64,000 nucleotides of DNA from assembly GCF_002018875.1 (NCBI RefSeq), contig NZ_MVOL01000004.1, positions 434,001-498,000 of the forward strand. The letters run 5' to 3'. Under the pieces are notes generated by a model, which did no database searches, was not told where the DNA came from, and saw only the letters and a list, made by a program, of their open reading frames with translations. Source of the stretch: Pseudomonas sp. MF4836. Its GTDB lineage: Bacteria > Pseudomonadota > Gammaproteobacteria > Pseudomonadales > Pseudomonadaceae. Of this stretch, positions 18,325 to 26,878 are shown piece after piece. The first letter of the stretch is position 1; every line of letters starts with the position of its first letter. A program made the position numbers and the translations under genes.

Positions 18325-18642
18325 TCACTCTTGCGCGACCGCGTTTTTGGCCAGGATGGCGTTGGCCAGTTCCATGTCCGTCGCCTGCAGGCCCGGGTTA
18401 TCGGCCCGGACTTTCTGCATGGCGGCTTCCAGGTACGGGCCACGGATCCCGCCGTCGCTGGCAACGAAACTGCCCGCGTCGTCCTGCGCCGCAACGATCA
18501 GTTTGTGATCCTTGAAGGTCAGGTAGGTGGAACCGGTGGTGGCACCGGAGGAAATGACGTTACGCCAGAAGCTGTCGGCCATTGCCGAACCGACAGGAAG
18601 GGAGAGCAAGGCAAGTGTCGCGACAGCTATTTTTAGACGCAT
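18325..18642 (-). CDS. DUF2388 family secreted protein
   Basis: 105 residues from the ATG at 18642. A signal peptide (MRLKIAVATLALLSLPVGSAMA) precedes a mature domain DSFWRNVISSGATTGSTYLTFKDHKL typical of DUF2388, a small family found mainly in Pseudomonas. Function unknown; predicted periplasmic. The longer in-frame start at 18711 is less likely because the signal peptide would then be internal. Confidence 0.87.
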   Translation of the reverse strand: MRLKIAVATLALLSLPVGSAMADSFWRNVISSGATTGSTYLTFKDHKLIVAAQDDAGSFVASDGGIRGPYLEAAMQKVRADNPGLQATDMELANAILAKNAVAQE

Positions 18643-18881
18643 GGTGGGTGACTCCGACTGGGGGTATCTGAACAATTTGATTACAGACGACCTGAAGGAG
18701 TTCCGTGGCATGGGAAGAAGGTTTTCGACCTGTGGTGGGTGTTTGGCCGGCGAGTGCGTGTTTCAACTGCCCGGCGTGTGATCCAGCGGTATGCCCGCCG
18801 GGGAAAATTTGGCACGATGCGCGGCTTCTGCCAGAGCACGGATGTTCACCTTTGATTTTCGGCCCCAGCCCCATCGCGTTC

Positions 18882-19874
18882 ATGTACCTGTACCTGTTGC
18901 TGATCCTCTGCGGCGCCAGCGCGGCAGGGTTGGTGTCCCTGGTCATGGCGCTGCGCCACCCGGAAAAACGCCAGCGACTGCGCAAGCGCCTGTGGCTGCA
19001 CGTGCCCCTGACCCTGGCCATGCTGTTTTTCGTCGGCCTGGGGCTCAAGTTTGTGTGGGGTATGGTGGCCCTTTCCGTCGCGCAACAAGAGCGGACCCAG
19101 GCGCTGAACCCGCGGTTGCAAGCGGATCTGCAACTGGACGAACTGCACTTCCCGGCCGGGACCCTGGTCAAGCTCGATACCCTGGACCCGGTGGACTGGA
19201 AGGGGGAGTCGCAGCTGTCGGGCCTGCAAAGCGTCGCTTATGCGACGTTCAAGACGCCGCAGTCGGTGCTGGGCCTGCAGGTCAGCGACATAGACATGCC
19301 GCCGCATTACTACTTTTCAAAACTGTTGCTGGTGGGCGACCAACAGATCGCCGGCTGGCCCTGCAAGGGTGGCGGCTGGGTCAGCTTTGACCGCACCGTC
19401 GAAGACCGGACCTTTCCCAGCCGCTGGCGCTTCGATGAATGCCACATGAGCCCGGATGCCCGCTTGGCCGATGTCACCTGGCCCGCGGGCAGCCAGGTGT
19501 TCCACGAGTCCTCCGGCTTTATCGTGCGCACCGACGGCGAGGTGCCGCGTCCCGTGGCCTACCAGGGCATGCAGTTCCTGTCGCTGACCCTGGACCTGGA
19601 TGAAAACCAACAGTTACGCCAATGGTCGGGTGTCCTGGCCCAGCCGGTGCGCCTCGGGGAATGGCATTACCCGGCAGGCATGCGGGTGCGCCAGGAAGCG
19701 CCGGACCGCCTGCTGTTCAGCCCGACCCGCGAGTCCACCGCGGTTAACCATCAGACCCGCAAGAAGCTGTCCGTGGGGCGTTCCATTCTGCAGCAGCGTG
19801 CCGATGGCGCGGTGCTGGATATCCAGCCCAATGACAAGGTCGGGGTCATCGACTGGGAGGAGTTCGGGGGCTAG
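18882..19874 (+). CDS. membrane-anchored protein with three PAG-motif repeats, unknown function
   Basis: 330 residues from the ATG at 18882. Two hydrophobic segments (residues 2-23 and 38-62, separated by basic RHPEKRQRLRKR) are followed by a beta-rich domain. Three similar stretches recur: LHFPAGTLVKL (PAG at 91-93), VTWPAGSQVFH (201-203) and WHYPAGMRVRQ (264-266), each an aromatic plus PAG followed by a strand, suggesting repeated beta modules. I do not recognise the family. Its stop codon shares the four bases CTAG with the stop of the convergent secretion ATPase gene. The longer in-frame start at 18705 lacks a plausible N-terminus. Confidence 0.72.
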   Translation: MYLYLLLILCGASAAGLVSLVMALRHPEKRQRLRKRLWLHVPLTLAMLFFVGLGLKFVWGMVALSVAQQERTQALNPRLQADLQLDELHFPAGTLVKLDTLDPVDWKGESQLSGLQSVAYATFKTPQSVLGLQVSDIDMPPHYYFSKLLLVGDQQIAGWPCKGGGWVSFDRTVEDRTFPSRWRFDECHMSPDARLADVTWPAGSQVFHESSGFIVRTDGEVPRPVAYQGMQFLSLTLDLDENQQLRQWSGVLAQPVRLGEWHYPAGMRVRQEAPDRLLFSPTRESTAVNHQTRKKLSVGRSILQQRADGAVLDIQPNDKVGVIDWEEFGG

Positions 19875-21649
19875 GGCTGCTCGCTTTGCGGCGTGACGCG
19901 CAACACCTCCTCCAGGGTGGTCAGGCCGGCAGCGACCTTCTGCGCGCCCGATAGGCGCAAGCTGCGCATGCCGTCCCTGGCCGCCTGGCGGCGCAAGGCC
20001 AGGAGGTCGGTGTCGCGGCTGATCAGGGCCTTGAGGCTGTCGCTCATCTGCATGATCTCGTACACCCCGGCCCGCCCGTGGTAGCCGGTGTCCCGGCATT
20101 CCGCACAGCCAACGGCGCGGCAGGCATGTTCGGGCAGGGGCAATTGCCGGGGGTGGGTCAGGGCCTGCCAGTCATCTGCGCCCAGCTCCTGCGGTGCCTT
20201 GCAGTGCGGGCACAGGGTGCGTACCAGGCGTTGGGCCATGACCCCCAACACCGTGGCCTTGATCAGGTAATGGGGCACGCCGAGTTCCAGCAGCCGGTTG
20301 ATGGCGCCAGGGGCATCGTTGGTGTGTGCCGTGGACAGCACCAGGTGCCCGGTGAGCGCGGCCTGGATCGCCATTTCCGCTGTTTCCAGATCGCGAATTT
20401 CGCCAATCATGATGATGTCCGGGTCCTGGCGCATCAGGGCGCGCACGCCGCTGGCAAAGGTCAGGTCGATATTGTGCTGGACCTGCATCTGGTTGAACGC
20501 CGGCTCGACCATCTCGATCGGGTCCTCGATGGTGCACAGGTTGACCTCGGGCGTCGCCAGTTGCTTGAGGGTGGTGTACAGGGTGGTGGTCTTGCCCGAG
20601 CCGGTGGGGCCGGTGACCAGGATGATGCCGTTGGGCTGGCGGGTCATGTCCTGCCAGCGCAGCAGGTCCTCGGCGCCGAAGCCGAGCTGGTCGAAGTCCT
20701 TGAGCAACACCTGCGGGTCGAAGATGCGCATCACCATTTTTTCGCCAAACGCGGTGGGCAGGGTCGACAGGCGCAGTTCCACTTCAGCGCCATCCGGGGT
20801 CTTGGTCTTGACCCGGCCATCCTGGGGTTTGCGTTTTTCCGCGACGTTCATTCGCCCCAGGCTCTTCAGGCGGCTGACGATGGCCACGGTGACGTGGGGC
20901 GGGAACTGGTAGACGTTGTGCAGTATCCCGTCGATGCGAAAGCGCACCGTGCCCTGCTCGCGGCGGGGCTCGATATGGATATCGCTGGCGCGCTGCTGGA
21001 AGGCGTACTGGAACAGCCAGTCGACAATATTGACGATATGGGCGTCGTTGGCGTCGGGCTGCTGGTCACTGGCGCCGAGGTTGAGCAGTTGTTCGAAGTT
21101 GCCCAGGCTGTGCATCTTGCGTTCGGTGTTGGCGCCGCTGACCGACTTGGCCAGGCGGTAGAACTCCTGGGTGAATCGCTGGATATCCGCCGGGTTGGCC
21201 ACGACACGCTTGATGGGCAGTTTCAGGACATGGGCCAGGTCGGCTTCCCAGGCGTTCACATCAGGCTGTGCGCTGGCCACGGTGACCCCATGGGGGTCGA
21301 TGGCCACCGCGAGAATCTGGTGGCGCTGGGCAAAGGCGTAGGACATCAGCGGCGTGATGCTGGCGACATCGATTTTCAGCGGGTCAATTCGCAGGTAGGG
21401 CTGGCCCGCGCGTTGTGCCAGCCACAGGGTCAGGCTTTCCAGGTCCAGGCTGCGTCCGGGGCGACGCTGATCATCGAGTTGCTGGCCGGCCAGAAATTCC
21501 AGAGGGTGCAGCTGGCTGTTGGCGGCGTTGCGCCGGCTGCTCAGTGCGCGTTCGGCCGAGTCCTGGTTGAGCAGGCCCTGGCTGAGCAGGTCGCGCAGCA
21601 CATCATTGAGGTCCAGCCAGCGGTCCTGGGTAACGCGGGAAACAGACAT
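19871..21649 (-). CDS. GspE/PulE/PilB-type secretion ATPase
   Basis: 592 residues. The N-terminal MshEN/GspE-N-like region (to about 165) is followed by a core ATPase with Walker A GPTGSGKT at 347-354, Walker B DPDIIMIGEIRD, arginine-rich SRLKSLGRMNVAEKRKPQDGR, and a Zn-binding four-cysteine module (LCPHCKAP with CAECRDTGYHGRAGVYE). Such ATPases drive type II secretion or type IV pilus assembly. No GspF, pseudopilin or secretin gene is adjacent, so this is a lone ATPase that would have to work with components elsewhere. Start at 21649 follows AAGGAG. Confidence 0.9.
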   Translation of the reverse strand: MSVSRVTQDRWLDLNDVLRDLLSQGLLNQDSAERALSSRRNAANSQLHPLEFLAGQQLDDQRRPGRSLDLESLTLWLAQRAGQPYLRIDPLKIDVASITPLMSYAFAQRHQILAVAIDPHGVTVASAQPDVNAWEADLAHVLKLPIKRVVANPADIQRFTQEFYRLAKSVSGANTERKMHSLGNFEQLLNLGASDQQPDANDAHIVNIVDWLFQYAFQQRASDIHIEPRREQGTVRFRIDGILHNVYQFPPHVTVAIVSRLKSLGRMNVAEKRKPQDGRVKTKTPDGAEVELRLSTLPTAFGEKMVMRIFDPQVLLKDFDQLGFGAEDLLRWQDMTRQPNGIILVTGPTGSGKTTTLYTTLKQLATPEVNLCTIEDPIEMVEPAFNQMQVQHNIDLTFASGVRALMRQDPDIIMIGEIRDLETAEMAIQAALTGHLVLSTAHTNDAPGAINRLLELGVPHYLIKATVLGVMAQRLVRTLCPHCKAPQELGADDWQALTHPRQLPLPEHACRAVGCAECRDTGYHGRAGVYEIMQMSDSLKALISRDTDLLALRRQAARDGMRSLRLSGAQKVAAGLTTLEEVLRVTPQSEQP

Positions 21650-21780
21650 TCGGGCTCCTTGGGGGTATTCGGGCACCAAGCGGTTTCAAGGTGTGCGCCT
21701 CTGACCGCGAATTGCCAAGAATAGTCCCGGGTAACCGACGGCCCGTCGTCCAAGGGTTGCAGGGTTTTGCCGGCAGCCTG

Positions 21781-22110
21781 TCAGCCCGCCGCGTGCAGGC
21801 GGGAAAGCTCGATGGGCTCGAGCGTTACCGATTCCACGCTGATCAGGTTACGAAGTTTTTCCGCAATCACTCCGGCCCGGTGCCAGCTCAGACCGTCGAG
21901 CGCCACCTCGATGTGTAACTGGCCATCCCGTTGCAGCACTGCAACCTGCTGCGGCACCAGGCTCTGCAAGGCGAAATGGTTGAGCACCCGGCACAGCACG
22001 TCGGCTTCGGCTTCCGCGCTCAATTGATAGCGCACCTGGCAGTGGCTGTTGGCGCGGCTCCACACATCGGCACGGCAAGGTTCACGGTTTACGGCTTCGA
22101 GGTAGGGCAT
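21781..22110 (-). CDS. small ACT-like protein divergent from an Lrp regulator
   Basis: 109 residues. From residue 25 the sequence alternates as expected for a beta-alpha-beta-beta-alpha-beta ACT fold: strand CQVRYQLS, helix EADVLCRVLNHFA, strands QQVAVLQRD and QLHIEVALDG, helix HRAGVIAEKLRNL, strand VESVTLEP. ACT domains bind amino acids in regulators and biosynthetic enzymes. No catalytic domain is attached. It is transcribed away from the Lrp-type regulator across a 124-bp AT-rich gap with a perfect palindrome. The fold call is from pattern reading and needs structure prediction. Confidence 0.62.
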   Translation of the reverse strand: MPYLEAVNREPCRADVWSRANSHCQVRYQLSAEAEADVLCRVLNHFALQSLVPQQVAVLQRDGQLHIEVALDGLSWHRAGVIAEKLRNLISVESVTLEPIELSRLHAAG

Positions 22111-22186
22111 GGCGTTCTCCAGATCAGTGGAGAAATTTTTACATGGGGTCCCGGGTATTTCTTATCTAAGATGAGCGTGATTGGGC

Positions 22187-22202
22187 GAATAATGAATTAT
22201 TC
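22187..22202. promoter_or_regulatory. perfect 7-2-7 palindrome, candidate Lrp-type operator
   Basis: GAATAAT-GA-ATTATTC in the AT-rich region between the ACT-like gene and the regulator gene, 33 bp before the regulator start. Size, symmetry and AT-richness suit an Lrp/AsnC dimer site controlling both divergent genes. Confidence 0.5.
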
Positions 22203-22234
22203 ATTTCTTGTATATGCCTATTTAAGGAATATCT

Positions 22235-22705
22235 ATGCACAGCGAGCTTGACGCTTATGACCGCCGGATTCTCGCCTTGCTGCAGGAGGACGCCTCGCTG
22301 TCCAGCGCGCAGATCGCCGAGCAGGTCGGGCTGTCCCAGTCGCCATGCTGGCGCAGGATTCAGCGGATGAAAGAGGAGGGGGTGATTCGCGCCCAGGTGA
22401 CCTTGCTCGATCGCAAGAAAATCGGCCTCAACACGCAGATCTTCGCCGAGGTCAAACTCAACGCCCACGGGCGCTCCAACTTTACGGAGTTCACCGAGGC
22501 GATTCGCGGCTTTCCCGAAGTGCTGGAGTGTTATGTGCTGATGGGGGCGGTGGATTTCCTGCTGCGCATCGTCACCGCCGATATTGAAGCCTATGAGCGG
22601 TTTTTCTTCGAGAAGCTGTCGATGGTGCCGGGAATCCAGGAGGTGAACTCGATCGTCGCCTTGTCCGAAATCAAGTCGACGACGAGTTTGCCGGTGCTGC
22701 GCTGA
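22235..22705 (+). CDS. Lrp/AsnC family transcriptional regulator
   Basis: 156 residues. The N-terminal winged helix (LDAYDRRILALLQEDASLSS, then recognition helix region VGLSQSPCWRRIQRMKEEGVI) is followed by an AsnC-type ligand-binding RAM domain (FAEVKLNAHGRSNFTEFTEAI, ECYVLMGAVDFLLRIVTAD). Members sense amino acids or small metabolites and form octamers on DNA. AAGGAA precedes the ATG. The target is likely the divergent ACT-like gene and itself through the palindrome at 22187-22202. The RAM effector is unknown. Confidence 0.93.
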   Translation: MHSELDAYDRRILALLQEDASLSSAQIAEQVGLSQSPCWRRIQRMKEEGVIRAQVTLLDRKKIGLNTQIFAEVKLNAHGRSNFTEFTEAIRGFPEVLECYVLMGAVDFLLRIVTADIEAYERFFFEKLSMVPGIQEVNSIVALSEIKSTTSLPVLR

Positions 22706-22761
22706 AACTCTAGGGCGGGGCGCTCACCGACAGGCCCGCAGGCTTGCCGGTGAGGAGCAGG

Positions 22762-24129
22762 TTACAGGCGCAGCAGGGTTTTCCAGGCACGGCTCTGGAA
22801 CACGGTGATGGCTTGCTGTTTGCGCGCGTCGAGCACTTCATCGCTGATGGGCTCGTTGGCCAGTTGCACCAGCTTGTTCAGTTCGCCGTACAGGCGGTCC
22901 AGCTCCGGGATGTCCAGGATGTTGCGGGCGTGGTGCAGCCAGGCCTGGATCCGTTCGATACGCGGCAACTGTTCAGCCAGGTCTTCAGGCTGTTGCTGAT
23001 AGCGCGGCAGTTGCAGGGCCACGGCCTCGTCGGCCAGCAGGCGCGGCAGCCAGTTGCCCAGTTGCGCGGCGCCCTGGCGGTTGCCACGGGTGTTGCGCTC
23101 GGTGGTCCAACTGCGGGCCAGCAACCAGCGCGAAGTGTTCAGCGAGAACAGGCCCCAGCGCACGTCTTCCAGTTCTTCGATGAACTGCTCCGGCGCTGCC
23201 TTGCGCACGTCTTCGTCTTCCAGGCCGGCTTGCACCAGTGGGCGCCAGTCTTCAAGCAGGGCGTCGAGGGCGCTGCGCAGTTCGGCGGTGGACTGGCGCG
23301 GTGCGGCCTGGCCCAGGCTGCTGAGCAGGGCGCGCAGTTCGGCGAGGTTTTCCACCCAGTCCTGCAGCAGGCGCCAGTGGCCGTTGAAGCGATACTGTTC
23401 GGCCAGGCGCTGGCTGCTGCCCAGCAGGTGCCAGGTCAGGGCGGCAAAGGCGTCATCCAGTGCGGTTTCGGCGCTTAACTCCGGTGCCGGCAGGCTCAGC
23501 GTGTAGCTGTTGGCATCGAACAGGCGATAGCCGCGCTCGGCCTTGCTGATATCGCACGGCATCAGGGCCAGGGTCGCCGCCAGTTCTGCGGCCAGCTCCA
23601 GCAGCGCGGCCGGTTCACCTTCGCGCAGTTCCAGTTCCAGCTCGCAGATTTCTTCCTTCTGCTTGCCAGCAACCACGTGGCCCAGGTCCAGGGCGGCCTC
23701 GATCACTACTTTGGCCTTGCCGCGGCCCCAGGCGATTTCCGCGCGTTCGCGGACGAAATCGGTGGTGAAGATTGGCTTGAGGGTCTTTTTGTCCAGCTCG
23801 GCCAGTTCTTCGGGCCAGCATTCGCCGTCGAGCTTTTTCACGTCGAGCTTGGGTTTGGCCAGGTGCCAGTCGTATTCATTGCGCTCGGACAGACCGGCAA
23901 CGCTGTGGCCACGGGTCTTGAGGGTCTGAATCACTTCTTCGCCATCGCGACGCAGGCGCAGAGCGACCTTGGCCTGGGCCAGGTCACGCTCTGGGGTGTC
24001 GAAGTACTGGTTCATCAGCTCACGGCGTTCCCAGCCACTTTTGTTGCGTTTTTTCAGCAGCGGGTGCTCGCGCAAGGCGGCGAGGGTTTCGCGGCTGACG
24101 CGGAGTTTGATTTCAGTTTCTTTCTGCAT
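22762..24129 (-). CDS. ygiF: CYTH and CHAD domain protein (inorganic triphosphatase, YgiF-like)
   Basis: 455 residues. The N-terminal CYTH tunnel domain starts with the ExExK signature (E4, E6, K8) and continues with Arg/Lys-rich strands (VALRLRRDGEEVIQTLKTRG). The C-terminal CHAD domain (about 220-455) is helical with conserved basic positions (LEDVRWGLFSLNTSRWLLARSW). E. coli YgiF of this architecture hydrolyses inorganic tripolyphosphate, and CHAD domains bind polyphosphate. Role here is inferred from the family. Convergent with the Lrp gene, with 56 bp between the stops. Confidence 0.93.
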   Translation of the reverse strand: MQKETEIKLRVSRETLAALREHPLLKKRNKSGWERRELMNQYFDTPERDLAQAKVALRLRRDGEEVIQTLKTRGHSVAGLSERNEYDWHLAKPKLDVKKLDGECWPEELAELDKKTLKPIFTTDFVRERAEIAWGRGKAKVVIEAALDLGHVVAGKQKEEICELELELREGEPAALLELAAELAATLALMPCDISKAERGYRLFDANSYTLSLPAPELSAETALDDAFAALTWHLLGSSQRLAEQYRFNGHWRLLQDWVENLAELRALLSSLGQAAPRQSTAELRSALDALLEDWRPLVQAGLEDEDVRKAAPEQFIEELEDVRWGLFSLNTSRWLLARSWTTERNTRGNRQGAAQLGNWLPRLLADEAVALQLPRYQQQPEDLAEQLPRIERIQAWLHHARNILDIPELDRLYGELNKLVQLANEPISDEVLDARKQQAITVFQSRAWKTLLRL

Positions 24130-24287
24130 GGCCGGAAAATCCAGAATCGGGAGCGCAGCCAGGGGAATGTGTGGCTGCCAAGGCCGTGCAGTGTACAGGA
24201 CAAGGCGCCTGGAGGTGCCGCGCCGGTTTATTCCTGTCGCAAGATGGCTCTATGATGAGCCTCATCTTTGCCGTCGGGAGCCAGCGC

Positions 24288-25445
24288 ATGCCATTGCCGT
24301 CCATGAAAGACCAGTTCGCCGCGCTGATTGCCGCACCGTCCGTCAGCTGCACCCAGGCGGCGCTGGATCAATCCAATCGTGCAGTGATCGACCTGCTTGC
24401 CGCCTGGCTCGGTGACCTGGGGTTTGCCTGTGATATCCAGCAGGTCAGCCCCGGCAAGTTCAACCTGCTGGCCAGCTTCGGCAGCGGCCCGGGCGGGCTG
24501 GTCCTGGCAGGTCATAGCGATACCGTGCCATTCGACGAAGCCTTGTGGCAGACCGACCCCTTGAAACTGACCGAAGTCGACGGGCGCTGGATCGGCCTGG
24601 GCAGCTGTGACATGAAGGGCTTTTTTGCCCTGGTGATCGAGGCGGTCCAGCCGCTGCTGGACCAGCCGTTCAAGCAACCGCTGCTGATTCTGGCCACCTG
24701 TGACGAGGAAAGCTCCATGGCCGGGGCCCGCGCCCTGGCCGAAGCCGGTCGGCCACTGGGCCGCGCTGCGGTGATCGGTGAGCCCACCGGGCTCAAGCCG
24801 ATCCGCCTGCACAAGGGGGTGATGATGGAACGCATCGACATCCTCGGGCAGAGCGGGCACTCCTCTGACCCGCGCCTGGGCCACAGCGCGCTGGAGGCGA
24901 TGCATGACGCCATCGGCGAGCTGCGCGGCCTGCGGCTGGCCTGGCAGCGCGAATTTCGCAACCCGCAATTCAGTGTGCCGCAGCCAACCATGAACTTCGG
25001 TTGCATCCACGGCGGCGACAACCCCAATCGGATTTGCGGCCAGTGTTCCCTGGAATTCGACCTGCGGCCTTTGCCGGGCATGGACCCGCAGATGCTGCGC
25101 GCGGCCATCCGGCAGAAACTGGAACCACTGGCCGAGCGCCATCAGGTGAAGATCGACTACGCGCCACTCTTCCCTGAAGTGCCGCCCTTTGAACAGGCAG
25201 AAGATGCCGAACTGGTGCGGGTGGCCGAACGACTGACCGGGCATCGCGCCGAAGCGGTGGCGTTTGGCACCGAAGCGCCTTATCTTCAGCGCCTTGGCTG
25301 CGAGACCCTGGTACTAGGCCCTGGCGACATCGCCTGTGCGCATCAACCGGGGGAGTACCTCGAAATGTCACGCTTGCAGCCTACCGTGCATCTATTACGT
25401 GAACTGATCGAACATTATTGCCTGACGCCGGCCCAACCCCAGTAA
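24288..25445 (+). CDS. argE: acetylornithine deacetylase
   Basis: 385 residues, peptidase M20 family. It hydrolyses N-acetylornithine to ornithine in arginine synthesis. Zn ligands and catalytic residues are visible in LAGHSDTVPFDE, LGSCDMKGFFAL and ATCDEESSMAGA, then GEPTGLKPIRLHKG, with the dimerisation domain in the middle. The ATG at 24288 with GGGAG upstream gives the usual length; the in-frame start at 24171 would add 39 unrelated residues. argA follows 134 bp later. In Pseudomonas the acetyl cycle also uses ArgJ, so ArgE may be partly redundant. Confidence 0.93.
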   Translation: MPLPSMKDQFAALIAAPSVSCTQAALDQSNRAVIDLLAAWLGDLGFACDIQQVSPGKFNLLASFGSGPGGLVLAGHSDTVPFDEALWQTDPLKLTEVDGRWIGLGSCDMKGFFALVIEAVQPLLDQPFKQPLLILATCDEESSMAGARALAEAGRPLGRAAVIGEPTGLKPIRLHKGVMMERIDILGQSGHSSDPRLGHSALEAMHDAIGELRGLRLAWQREFRNPQFSVPQPTMNFGCIHGGDNPNRICGQCSLEFDLRPLPGMDPQMLRAAIRQKLEPLAERHQVKIDYAPLFPEVPPFEQAEDAELVRVAERLTGHRAEAVAFGTEAPYLQRLGCETLVLGPGDIACAHQPGEYLEMSRLQPTVHLLRELIEHYCLTPAQPQ

Positions 25446-25485
25446 AGCGCCGGTGCCCAGGTCCGTACCTATAAGGAGAGTCAGC

Positions 25486-25512
25486 GTGTCGCCAAGCCTG
25501 TTCCGACGATAA
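25486..25512 (+). CDS. possible leader peptide MSPSLFRR upstream of argA
   Basis: A GTG-initiated 8-residue frame with a near-ideal ribosome binding site AAGGAG (25473-25478) spaced 7 bases from the start. It ends in two consecutive arginine codons, both CGA, which is rare in GC-rich Pseudomonas genes, immediately before TAA. Its place 67 bp before argA, the first enzyme of arginine synthesis, suits an arginine-responsive leader. No strong terminator stem is visible downstream, only short GGCT/AGCC pairings before a CTTTTTATT stretch (25558-25565). It may be chance. Confidence 0.35.
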   Translation: MSPSLFRR

Positions 25513-25579
25513 CCATCAGCCCGATGTGCGTTCTCTGTTTCACCCTTTTATAGGCTGCTTTTTATTAAGGCTCAGGTTC

Positions 25580-26878
25580 ATGCCCGAATACGTCAATTGG
25601 CTTCGTCACGCTTCTCCTTACATCAACGCCCACCGCGATTGCACCTTCGTCGTCATGTTGCCCGGCGATGGGGTTGATCATCCCAACTTCGGCAATATCG
25701 TCCACGACCTGGTGCTGTTGCACAGCCTGGGCGTGCGCCTGGTGCTGGTGCACGGTTCGCGGCCGCAGATTGAAACCCGCCTGGCTGCGCGAGGCCTGAC
25801 CCCCCATTACCACCACGGCCTGCGCATTACCGATGCCGCGACCCTGGAGTGCGTGATCGATGCGGTCGGCCATCTGCGGATTGCCATCGAGGCGCGCTTG
25901 TCCATGGACATGGCCTCGTCGCCGATGCAGGGCTCGCGCCTGCGGGTCGCCAGCGGCAATCTGGTGACGGCGCGGCCGATCGGCGTGCTCGAAGGCGTGG
26001 ACTTCCACCACACCGGTGAAGTGCGGCGGGTCGACCGCAAGGGCATCAACCGCCTGCTGGACGAGCGCTCGATCGTGCTGCTGTCGCCCCTGGGTTACTC
26101 GCCGACCGGGGAGATCTTCAACCTCGCCTGCGAAGACGTCGCCACACGCGCCGCCATCGACCTGGCGGCCGACAAGTTGCTGCTGTTTGGCGCCGACCGC
26201 GGGCTGATCGACGAAAACGGCAAGCTGGTGCGCGAGCTGCGGCCGCAACAGGTGCCCGCGCACTTGCAGCGCCTGGGGGCCAATTACCAGGCCGAACTGC
26301 TGGATGCCGCTGCCGAAGCCTGTCGCGGCGGCGTGGGGCGCAGCCATATCGTCAGCTACGCCGAAGATGGTGCGCTGCTGACCGAGCTTTTCACCCGCGA
26401 CGGCGGCGGCACCCTGGTGGCCCAGGAGCAGTTCGAGCTGGTGCGCGAGGCGGCCATCGAGGATGTCGGCGGTTTGCTGGATCTGATCAGCCCGCTGGAA
26501 GAACAGGGGATTCTGGTGCGCCGCTCGCGGGAAGTGCTGGAGCGTGAAATCGAGCAGTTCAGCGTGGTCGAGCGCGAAGGGATGATCATTGCCTGCGCGG
26601 CGCTGTATCAGATCGCCGACTCCGATGCCGGCGAGTTGGCGTGCCTGGCGGTGAACCCCGAGTACCGCCACGGCCGTCGCGGCGATGAACTGTTGGAAAG
26701 GATTGAAACCCGGGCCCGGGCTCAAGGGCTGAAAACCCTGTTCGTACTGACCACGCGCACCGCCCACTGGTTTCGCGAGCGCGGCTTTGTGCCCAGCAGT
26801 GTCGAGCGCCTGCCATCGGCGCGGGCCTCGCTGTACAACTACCAGCGCAACTCGAAAATCTTCGAAAAAGCACTCTGA
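25580..26878 (+). CDS. argA: N-acetylglutamate synthase
   Basis: 432 residues. Classical bifunctional-looking ArgA: an N-terminal amino-acid-kinase-like domain (residues 1-285; MLPGDGVDHPNFGNIVHDLV, VLVHGSRPQIE) that senses arginine for feedback inhibition, and a C-terminal GNAT acetyltransferase (ACLAVNPEYRHGRRGDELLER). It makes N-acetylglutamate from glutamate and acetyl-CoA. The start MPEYVNWLRHASPYIN matches the known N-terminus in Pseudomonas as I recall it; an in-frame GTG 18 codons upstream is rejected. The ribosome binding site is weak. Confidence 0.96.
   Translation: MPEYVNWLRHASPYINAHRDCTFVVMLPGDGVDHPNFGNIVHDLVLLHSLGVRLVLVHGSRPQIETRLAARGLTPHYHHGLRITDAATLECVIDAVGHLRIAIEARLSMDMASSPMQGSRLRVASGNLVTARPIGVLEGVDFHHTGEVRRVDRKGINRLLDERSIVLLSPLGYSPTGEIFNLACEDVATRAAIDLAADKLLLFGADRGLIDENGKLVRELRPQQVPAHLQRLGANYQAELLDAAAEACRGGVGRSHIVSYAEDGALLTELFTRDGGGTLVAQEQFELVREAAIEDVGGLLDLISPLEEQGILVRRSREVLEREIEQFSVVEREGMIIACAALYQIADSDAGELACLAVNPEYRHGRRGDELLERIETRARAQGLKTLFVLTTRTAHWFRERGFVPSSVERLPSARASLYNYQRNSKIFEKAL

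Noticed and set aside
20078..21724. 548-codon frame antisense to the secretion ATPase
   Set aside because: The opposite strand carries Walker A, Walker B and Zn motifs; this frame has none.
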